NCBI GenBank assembly: GCA_937907525.1
Contig: CALCIB010000143.1
Span: forward strand, 1-14,456
Reading direction: 5' to 3'
Origin: an uncultured Planctomycetales bacterium
GTDB taxonomy: Bacteria; Planctomycetota; Planctomycetia; Isosphaerales; Isosphaeraceae
DNA: 14,456 bases
Below are positions 6,973-12,404 of the stretch, piece by piece (position 1 is the first letter of the stretch; every line of letters begins with the position of its first letter). The translations under genes and the position numbers were made by a program. The notes beneath the pieces were generated by a model, which saw only the letters and a list, made by a program, of their open reading frames with translations, was not told the DNA's origin and did not search any database.

Positions 6973-7017
6973 CGCGCGGGGCCTCGACGGCCGACGACCC
7001 ACCGCGCGAGCGAGGCC
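6973..7017. terminator. Possible bidirectional terminator with two interleaved stems
   Basis: CGCGCGG (6973-6979) can pair with CCGCGCG (7002-7008), and GGCCTCG (6980-6986) with CGAGGCC (7011-7017). The stems interleave, so they form either a pseudoknot or two alternatives. The element fills the gap between convergent lipoprotein and Sir2 genes. There is no U-run. Confidence 0.3.
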
Positions 7018-7019
7018 GT

Positions 7020-7832
7020 TCAGGTGTGCGGCCACCATTCCAGGTAGCCTTCCCAGATCCGATCCAGCGCCGCCGCGGCGCGGGCGCGGATCTTGACGTC
7101 GACCAGCATCGAGACGACGGTGGCGTCGGGGTTGATCTCGGCCGTGGTCCAGCCGGCGGCGCGCGCGACCCGGATCGGCTCGGCGACGTAATCGAACAGG
7201 CTGCTGGTGCCGATGCTGAGGACCGCGTCGAAGCCTCGCGTCATCTCGGCCTCCAGCCGGCCGACCCTCGCCGGGTCGAGCGGCTCGCCGAAGAGGACGA
7301 CGTCGGGGCGCAAGCCGGCCCCGCAGTCCGGGCAGCGGGGAACGTCGGTCATCCCCTCGTAGGTCTCGACGCGGACGCGGTACGGGCAGGCCGTGCAGCG
7401 AACCTCGTGAAGATCGCCGTGGACGTCCAGCACGTTCCGCGAGCCCGCCGCGGCGTGGAAGCCGTCCACGTTCTGGGTGAGGATCCAGACGGCGTCGAAG
7501 TACGATTGCATCTCGGCCAGGACGCGATGCCCGCGGTTGGGCCGGGCGCCCCGGCAGGCGCGCTCGACCTCCTTCAAGTAGGTCCAGGTGACTTCCGGGC
7601 GCGATTGGAGCATCGCGCCGGAGAGGACGACCTCGATCGCCATCCCCTTCGTCGCGGGCCGATCGGCGTGGTACAGGCCGCCGACGCCGCGATAGGTGGG
7701 GAGCCCCGAATCGGCCGAGAGCCCCGCCCCGGTCACGGCCAGGACGCGCTTCGCCTTGCGAAGCTTCTGGACGATCCGGGCGACGCCGCGCGCGTCCTCG
7801 GCGGAAAGCTCGTCGGGCTGGGCGGTGTCCAT
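7020..7832 (-). CDS. Sir2-family NAD-dependent protein deacylase (sirtuin)
   Basis: A 270-residue cytoplasmic sirtuin that should remove acyl groups from lysine using NAD+, giving nicotinamide and O-acyl-ADP-ribose. The NAD-binding motif GAGLSADSGLPTYRG lies at 35-49, TQNVDGFH at 119-126, and the catalytic histidine is H138 in LDVHGDLHE. Four zinc-binding cysteines are present as C146-x2-C149 and C167-x2-C170. RPDVVLFGE (175-183) and IGTSS (207-211) complete the family pattern. Length is normal. In the region where desuccinylating sirtuins carry Tyr-x-x-Arg, I read Y85-L-K-E88, so that specificity is not supported; this alignment was by eye. ATG 7832 has a GAGG 7 bases upstream. The zinc-ribbon membrane gene ends 63 bases upstream on the same strand, so cotranscription is likely. 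Confidence 0.95.
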   Translation of the reverse strand: MDTAQPDELSAEDARGVARIVQKLRKAKRVLAVTGAGLSADSGLPTYRGVGGLYHADRPATKGMAIEVVLSGAMLQSRPEVTWTYLKEVERACRGARPNRGHRVLAEMQSYFDAVWILTQNVDGFHAAAGSRNVLDVHGDLHEVRCTACPYRVRVETYEGMTDVPRCPDCGAGLRPDVVLFGEPLDPARVGRLEAEMTRGFDAVLSIGTSSLFDYVAEPIRVARAAGWTTAEINPDATVVSMLVDVKIRARAAAALDRIWEGYLEWWPHT

Positions 7833-7895
7833 GCTCGGCCTCGCGGGGAGTCGCGGGTCGCGACCGATCGATCCAGTAAGACGCGCCGACGAACC

Positions 7896-8321
7896 TCACT
7901 TCCAGACGAAGTGGCCCAGGAGCAACCCGGCGACGAACGCCAGCGGGACCGCCAGCAAGACCAGCAGCGACCAGGCCATCACCACGCCCGGCGGCAGGAT
8001 GACGTCGGCGGCGCGTGGGGCGGGAGTCGCCGCGTCGGCCGCGGAGGGCGTCGGGTCGATCCGGATCGCCGGGACGTCGCCGAGGGACTCGGACGGGGCG
8101 ACGATCGCGGCGAAGTCGGGCTCGGCCGCCTCCTCCTCGGCGACGGTCGTCGCCGGCTCGGCGGACGCGGAATCAAGGTCGGACTCCCCCGCGGCGGGGG
8201 CTGGGACTTGAATCTCGGCGCGGCAGCGAGGGCATTCGACGACGCTCCCCGCCTTCCGCGGGGAGGCGCCCAGCAGCTTGCCGCAGCGATAGCAACGGAA
8301 CTTGATCGGGTCGTCGGCCAT
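7896..8321 (-). CDS. Zinc-ribbon protein with a C-terminal transmembrane tail
   Basis: A 141-residue protein with no known function. The N-terminus carries a four-cysteine zinc ribbon, C10-x2-C13 and C30-x2-C33, with the basic segment PRKAGSVVE between. A long acidic and Ala/Pro-rich linker (about 41-112) leads to a single hydrophobic segment, about 114-136, and a short end, HFVWK. The topology is probably tail-anchored with the ribbon in the cytoplasm. Short ribbons like this are frequent in planctomycete proteins. The frame is open further upstream, to 8498, but the ribbon starts right after MADDPIKF, so ATG 8321 is chosen; its Shine-Dalgarno site is weak. It precedes the Sir2 gene and is divergent from the 8480 gene. 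Whether it tethers or regulates Sir2 is unknown. Confidence 0.8.
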   Translation of the reverse strand: MADDPIKFRCYRCGKLLGASPRKAGSVVECPRCRAEIQVPAPAAGESDLDSASAEPATTVAEEEAAEPDFAAIVAPSESLGDVPAIRIDPTPSAADAATPAPRAADVILPPGVVMAWSLLVLLAVPLAFVAGLLLGHFVWK

Positions 8322-8387
8322 GCCGTCCAGAATAACCGACGATCCCGCCGCGTCTAGATGACGGCGTCGCCGAGCGGATCCGTCGTG

Positions 8388-8393
8388 TATGAT
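8388..8393 (+). promoter_or_regulatory. Candidate -10 element for the 8480-10810 gene
   Basis: TATGAT matches TATAAT at five of six positions and lies 86 bases before the chosen start codon. No good -35 is seen at the expected distance, so support is modest. Confidence 0.35.
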
Positions 8394-8479
8394 TGCCATT
8401 CCAGGGAGCGCTGCGGCGGCGGCGGACGCGGGTCGCGTTCGGATCGGTTCGACCCGGCTTACGGAGGCGGCGGAGCTTG

Positions 8480-10810
8480 ATGCGAGATTCCATGTCATCC
8501 CGCCGGTCGGGCCGGTTCGCTCCCGCGCTGGCGTGCCTGGCGGCGGCGCTCGCGCCGGCCGCGACGTCCCGCGGCGACACCGTCGTCATGAAGAACGGCG
8601 TCGCCTACAAGACGGTCGCCGCGCCCGACAGCGACGGCAACACGCTTTTATATCTTTGGGACGGCCTCAAGAAGATCGTCGTCCGCGACTCCAAGGTCGA
8701 CAAGACGATCGCCGACAACGCGCTTCGAACCGGCGAGAAGTTCTCGCTGGTGCAGCCGATGACCGTTCACGCCGGGATGATGCCCAAGGAGGTCGTCGGC
8801 GTCGCGGCGGGGCCCTGGGACGAGAAGGGTCGGCGCCAGTTCCGATACTACGGGAGATCGCCCCGTCCGGTGGTCATGGAACAGGCGATCAACGAGATCG
8901 GCCCCCACGTCGTCCGCTACCGGGGCGTCGACGGCTTCTGGGTCGGCCAGACCGCCACCCGCGCCGTGCCTCGCGAGGTGCTCGTCGGCCTGTTGCATCG
9001 GGTCGACCGCGAGAACCAGAACGAGCGCGAGCGGGTCGTCCGCTACATGATGGGCGCCGGCTGGTATCCCGAGGCGAGGGCCGAGCTGGACCGGATCGTC
9101 AAGGAGTTCCCCGGCGGCGACCTCGCCGAACGCGCCGCCGGCGCCCGCCAGGCCATCGTCCAGGCCGAGGCCGCCCAGCGCCGCTCCGAGGTCGACGTCC
9201 TCCGCCGCGCCCAGCGTTACAAGGCCGCCGCCGACCTGCTTAAGACCTTCGACGACCCCGAGATCGCCACCGAGATCCAGGTCGAGGCCCGCGAGCAGCT
9301 GCGCCGGATCGAAACCCAGCGCCGGGACGACCAGGCGACGGCCCGCGAACTGCACCGACTGGAACTGCGACTCTCCCCCACGCTCCACGCCGCCTGGAGG
9401 GACCGGCTGGCGGAGATCCACCAGGCCCTCGCCGAGGCCCCCGACGCGGTTCGCGACCGCCTCGCCGCATGGCGGAGGGCGCAGGCCGAGTCGAAGCCGA
9501 CCGTCGAGGCCCAACTGGCGTTGGCGGCCTCCGGCTTCGTCGCCGGCATCGAATCGGCCGTCCCCCACCTGGCCGAGGCCGACGCCCTCTGGCGCGCCCG
9601 CGACCTGATCGCCGCGTATCTCCGCTCCAACCGCGAGGAGGCCCGCGAGGCGATCCTCGCCCAGCTCGACGCCCTGAACTGGCCGCCGGGCCCTCCCGAG
9701 GCCCCCGAGACGCGACGGCTGGAACTGGCCCAAAAGCTCTGCAGACTGATGCCCCCGCCGCTACGAAGGCCGGCCGACGAGACCTTCGCCGGGACCGTCG
9801 AGAACCGGATCGAGGCCGCGGACTCCATCCCCACGAAGTACCTCGTCCAGTTGCCGCCGGAGTACCACCCGCTGCGGTCGTACCCGGCCGTCGTCGTCAT
9901 GCACGCGGGCGACGGTCCCGAGACGGCCGTCGCGGAGTGGCGCGACGAGGCGGCGCGACGGGGATACGTCGTGATCGCGCCCGAGTACCGCGCCACCGAG
10001 GGGACCAACGAGTACCACTACTCCCCCGACGAGCACGCGGCGGTCGAGTTGTCCGTCCGCGACGCCCGCCGCCGCTACGCGATCGACGCCGATCGGGTCT
10101 TCGCCGTCGGCCAGTTGACCGGCGGCGAGGCGGCCTGGGACGTGGCCCTGGGCCATTCCGACCTGTTCGCGGGCGTCGCGGTCCTCTCGGCCCTGCCGGG
10201 CAAGTACGTCCCCCGGATGCTCGGCGGACACCAGCGCCTCCCCCTGCTCTACGTCCTCGGCGACCTGGCGCCCGCGGCCAACGAGATCGTCTACGCCAAC
10301 CACATCAAGCCGATGATCCTCAAGGTCTGGGACGTCACCTACATGGAGATGAACCGGCGCGGGCTGGAGCGGTTCCCGGAGGAGATCGCGACCGTCTTCG
10401 ACTGGATGGCGCCGCTCCGCCGCGACCCCCACCCGCGCGAGTTCGCCGACCACGCCGCGCGGGAGTGCGACGACCGCCATCACGGGATCGTCGTCCGCGA
10501 GTTCTCCGAGGGCCGAACCACCGCCCCCGAGGCCGTCGACCCCCTGGGCCGCAACCTCAGCCCGGCGTCGATCAAGCTGAAGACAAGCTCCCTGGCCAAC
10601 CTGCTGGATCTGACCACCTCCGGCGTCTCCCGGATGGACGTCTGGGCCGGCCCCGAGTTGATCGACTTCACTCGCAAGCTGGAGGTCCGCGTCAACCGCA
10701 AGGCCGTCTTCAAGGGCCAGCCCGAACTCGACTTCCGCCCGATGCTCGAAGACCTCCGCCTCCGCGGCGACCGCGGCCAGATGTACTGGATCAAGATCGA
10801 GGTCGGTTAG
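8480..10810 (+). CDS. Large exported protein with an alpha/beta-hydrolase-like domain lacking its catalytic residues
   Basis: A 776-residue protein with a likely Sec signal peptide (about 1-32). The mature part opens with a conserved-looking beta segment, VVMKNGVAYKTV (35-46). A long helical region (about 170-440) includes a TPR-like stretch near 189-219. Residues about 452-645 look like the hydrolase fold of PHB-depolymerase/feruloyl-esterase-type enzymes: TKYLVQLPPEYHP, then YPAVVVMHAGDGP, then YAIDADRVFAVG. At the nucleophile elbow, where the family has G-x-S-x-G-G, this protein reads GQLTGG (544-549), with leucine at the serine position. The usual acid and histidine regions read YVLGDLAP and RRGLERFPEE, without the expected Asp spacing or His. 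A C-terminal beta-rich domain (about 690-776) follows. ATG 8480 has GGAG 4 bases upstream; a longer frame opens at 8393. The role is unknown, possibly binding or structural. Confidence 0.8.
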   Translation: MRDSMSSRRSGRFAPALACLAAALAPAATSRGDTVVMKNGVAYKTVAAPDSDGNTLLYLWDGLKKIVVRDSKVDKTIADNALRTGEKFSLVQPMTVHAGMMPKEVVGVAAGPWDEKGRRQFRYYGRSPRPVVMEQAINEIGPHVVRYRGVDGFWVGQTATRAVPREVLVGLLHRVDRENQNERERVVRYMMGAGWYPEARAELDRIVKEFPGGDLAERAAGARQAIVQAEAAQRRSEVDVLRRAQRYKAAADLLKTFDDPEIATEIQVEAREQLRRIETQRRDDQATARELHRLELRLSPTLHAAWRDRLAEIHQALAEAPDAVRDRLAAWRRAQAESKPTVEAQLALAASGFVAGIESAVPHLAEADALWRARDLIAAYLRSNREEAREAILAQLDALNWPPGPPEAPETRRLELAQKLCRLMPPPLRRPADETFAGTVENRIEAADSIPTKYLVQLPPEYHPLRSYPAVVVMHAGDGPETAVAEWRDEAARRGYVVIAPEYRATEGTNEYHYSPDEHAAVELSVRDARRRYAIDADRVFAVGQLTGGEAAWDVALGHSDLFAGVAVLSALPGKYVPRMLGGHQRLPLLYVLGDLAPAANEIVYANHIKPMILKVWDVTYMEMNRRGLERFPEEIATVFDWMAPLRRDPHPREFADHAARECDDRHHGIVVREFSEGRTTAPEAVDPLGRNLSPASIKLKTSSLANLLDLTTSGVSRMDVWAGPELIDFTRKLEVRVNRKAVFKGQPELDFRPMLEDLRLRGDRGQMYWIKIEVG

Positions 10811-10838
10811 ACCGAAACCAAGCCCCACCGACCCCGGT

Positions 10839-10871
10839 TGGGTTCGTCCGCCATCGCGACGACCGAACCCA
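10839..10871 (+). terminator. Hairpin downstream of the 8480-10810 gene
   Basis: TGGGTTCG (10839-10846) pairs perfectly with CGAACCCA (10864-10871) across a 17-base loop, starting 28 bases after the stop. There is no U-run, so this is a weak candidate for transcription termination. Confidence 0.35.
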
Positions 10872-10887
10872 TCGGCCGCAACCCCTG

Positions 10888-10947
10888 AATCCACAATGCG
10901 TTGGCGTCGATTTCGCGCGACTTCGCTCGGCGAAGTCGATGTGGATT
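10888..10947. repeat. Nested inverted repeat, 60 bases
   Basis: The outer arms AATCCACA (10888-10895) and TGTGGATT (10940-10947) are perfectly complementary. Inside, CGACTTCGC (10918-10926) pairs with GCGAAGTCG (10930-10938) around a 3-base loop. The right inner arm can also pair with TCGATTTCGC (10907-10916) with a single G-T pair, so two folds compete. This may be a small structured RNA, a repeat or a miniature mobile-element remnant. Confidence 0.6.
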
Positions 10948-11209
10948 TCGGCGACCCTCGGCCATGGGTTTCGCGAAAACGGGCCGGGGACGCTCACGAT
11001 CCCCTCGACCCCGCCGGGCGAACCGCGCGGGATGTTCGATCCCTCTCCGCGACCCGCTGGGTCGTAATCACCGCAAACAACCGAATTGAGAAAGAGCGGC
11101 CGTCGATCGAATGATCCGGCGTTCGACCTGGGAGGTTCCATCTTTTCGGAAAAAAAATCGCCGGGACGTCGGCCCGAACGCCGCGAGGCGCCGACCCTCG
11201 TTCTTCCGG

Positions 11210-11215
11210 TAGAAT
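11210..11215 (+). promoter_or_regulatory. Candidate -10 element for the toxin-antitoxin pair
   Basis: TAGAAT, the same hexamer as at 1078-1083, lies 48 bases before the antitoxin start. The -35 region is not recognisable. AGGTGGGGGGTGGAGG just before ATG 11263 provides ample Shine-Dalgarno sequence. Confidence 0.35.
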
Positions 11216-11262
11216 ATGGGTGGTGGCGTCCAGGTGGCTTTCAGCGAGGTGGGGGGTGGAGG

Positions 11263-11505
11263 ATGAAGACCATACGCGCCGTCTACGAGAAAGGCGTCTT
11301 CCGGCCGACCGAGCCGGTGGACCTGCCTGAAGGAAGCTCCGTAACCGTCGAGCCGACGACTGACGATTCGAGTCAACCGCGGCCGACCGATCCCGAGTTC
11401 GCGCACCTCACTCCGGGCCAGGCGAAGATCTATGCCATCCTGAGCGAACGTTACGACTCGGGGCGAGGCGATCTGGCCGAGCGGCACGACGAGCATCAAC
11501 CATGA
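11263..11505 (+). CDS. DUF104 (AF2212-like) antitoxin
   Basis: An 80-residue protein whose start MKTIRAVYEKGVFRPTEPV and following LPEGSSVTV (21-29) match the DUF104/AF2212-like antitoxin family, which pairs with PIN-domain toxins. The N-terminal half is the conserved short beta fold. The C-terminal half (about 33-80) is polar and likely the part that wraps the toxin. The frame is open upstream to 11086, but a strong purine-rich Shine-Dalgarno region and the family start select ATG 11263. Its stop overlaps the toxin start as ATGA (11502-11505), the usual coupling for such pairs. Antitoxins of this kind commonly repress their own promoter; that is inferred, not visible. Confidence 0.88.
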   Translation: MKTIRAVYEKGVFRPTEPVDLPEGSSVTVEPTTDDSSQPRPTDPEFAHLTPGQAKIYAILSERYDSGRGDLAERHDEHQP

Positions 11506-11903
11506 CCCCGGTATTCCTCGACACGGTCGGCCTGCTGGCGGTCTGGGACCGCGACGACCAGTGGCATGCGGCGGCGGAGCGGGTCTTTACGGACCTCTTG
11601 CGATCCGATGCCGTGCTCGTGACGACCCCGTTCGTCTTCATCGAGTGCGGCAACGCCGACGCCCGGACGGCGTTCCGCCCCCGCGTCAATGCGCTGCGGC
11701 GTACGTTCTTCGACGAAGGACGCCTCATCGAGCCCACAGGCGGGGAACTCGACGAGGCCTGGTCCGCCTACGGCCGGGGCCTGTCCGGACAGGCGGGGAT
11801 CGTCGATCACGTCTCGTTCGTCGTGATGCGCCGACTCGGACTGACCCGGGCGTTCACCCACGACGCCCACTTCCGAGCGGCGGGGTTCGAGACCTTGTTC
11901 TAA
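11502..11903 (+). CDS. PIN-domain toxin (VapC-like ribonuclease)
   Basis: A 133-residue PIN-domain protein, expected to be a magnesium-dependent RNase that is inhibited by the antitoxin encoded just upstream. Acidic active-site residues sit in the usual places: D7 in FLDTVG, E48 in FIECGN, D102 in GIVDHVSF, and D121 in THDAHF. Length is normal for VapC-type toxins and the frame is intact, so it is probably active. Translation is coupled to the antitoxin by the ATGA overlap. The RNA target cannot be predicted. The pair is chromosomal with no mobile-element gene nearby, but repeats begin within 80 bases downstream. Confidence 0.92.
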   Translation: MTPVFLDTVGLLAVWDRDDQWHAAAERVFTDLLRSDAVLVTTPFVFIECGNADARTAFRPRVNALRRTFFDEGRLIEPTGGELDEAWSAYGRGLSGQAGIVDHVSFVVMRRLGLTRAFTHDAHFRAAGFETLF

Positions 11904-12075
11904 CCGGCGTGGCGCGTCAGGCCACATCGACTCATGATCCCCGTGCTCGTGGCGGGAGCGAGTGCGCGGAGGGCTGGGGGTAGGCTACACCAACGCCCAG
12001 TGAGAGAAGAGCGGCTCGTGCAACCCAGCAAGACATGATACCGCGCGCCCCTCAACGAGGCGATCAGGACGCATT

Positions 12076-12143
12076 TAGGCTGGGTCGCGACCCAGCATTG
12101 GAAAAAGCCAAGGCGCGCGAGGGCTGGGTCCAGACCCAGCCTA
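12076..12143. repeat. REPIN-like palindromic element (two inverted GGCTGGGTC palindromes)
   Basis: The 68-base element has perfect 11-base terminal inverted repeats, TAGGCTGGGTC (12076-12086) and GACCCAGCCTA (12133-12143). Each end is itself a palindrome: GCTGGGTCGCGACCCAGC (12079-12096) and GGCTGGGTC-CA-GACCCAGCC (12122-12141). Two inverted palindromes around a 25-base spacer is the architecture of a REPIN. A transposase of the RAYT type is not present in this window. Confidence 0.7.
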
Positions 12144-12180
12144 CAAGAACACCCTCTCTCTTAAGCGCATCGGTCTAGCA

Positions 12181-12194
12181 GGCTGGGCCCAGCC
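12181..12194. repeat. Extra GGCTGGG palindrome
   Basis: GGCTGGGCCCAGCC is a perfect 14-base palindrome sharing the GGCTGGG core of the element at 12076-12143. A lone half-site, GGCTGGG, follows at 12216-12222. Confidence 0.6.
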
Positions 12195-12278
12195 CCAGTC
12201 CGCGGGAGCCACGTCGGCTGGGATCGGGGGTACGGCGGCAAGCCCTGACGGTGGCGCGGGTCGTCGCGGCGGGTCGTC

Positions 12279-12317
12279 GGGGGCGGGCGGGCGGCGCGGG
12301 GAGGCGCGGGGGGCGGG
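12279..12317 (+). other. Potential G-quadruplex tract upstream of the ThDP-enzyme gene
   Basis: On the coding strand, G-runs of 5, 3, 3, 4, 6 and 3 occur at 12279, 12285, 12289, 12298, 12308 and 12315, with loops of 1-6 bases. This meets the G3+N1-7 pattern with six runs. It lies about 90 bases before the start codon, so it would be in the leader RNA or the promoter. Confidence 0.5.
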
Positions 12318-12404
12318 CGGTCGATAGAAGTCCCGCGGGGAGGCGGCCCGGGGATTCGGGTCGCCCTCCGCCCAGGACGGGCGAGCACCCGAAGGAGTCG
12401 GAGC

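Larger units (their letters stand above)
10811..11262. other. Intergenic region before the toxin-antitoxin pair
   Basis: This 452-base stretch shows no convincing gene. It contains a hairpin just after the 8480 gene (10839-10871), a nested inverted repeat (10888-10947), an A8 run at 11150-11157, and a -10-like site at 11210-11215. The A-run stands out against the GC-rich background and could help a promoter, but it is about 50 bases from the -10. Confidence 0.55.
11904..12404. other. Repeat-rich and G-rich intergenic region
   Basis: This 501-base stretch has no supported gene. It carries a small hairpin after the toxin stop (GTGGC/GCCAC, 11909-11925). Six GCTGGG/CCCAGC sites follow, at 11972, 12023, 12079-12096, 12122-12141, 12181-12194 and 12216, and then a G-run region at 12258-12320. 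The last 90 bases are the leader of the ThDP-enzyme gene, with AAGGAG at 12392-12397 seven bases before its ATG. Confidence 0.65.

Noticed and set aside
9469..11067. A 532-codon plus-strand frame overlapping the end of the 8480-10810 gene
   Set aside because: It is a shifted frame of a well-supported gene and continues into hairpins and intergenic sequence.
11150..11157. A8 run as the U-run of a terminator
   Set aside because: No GC-rich stem immediately precedes the run on the strand where it would read as U, and it lies upstream of a gene.
12076..12222. CRISPR array suggested by repeated GGCTGGG units
   Set aside because: The units are palindromes of different lengths with uneven short spacers and there are no cas genes.
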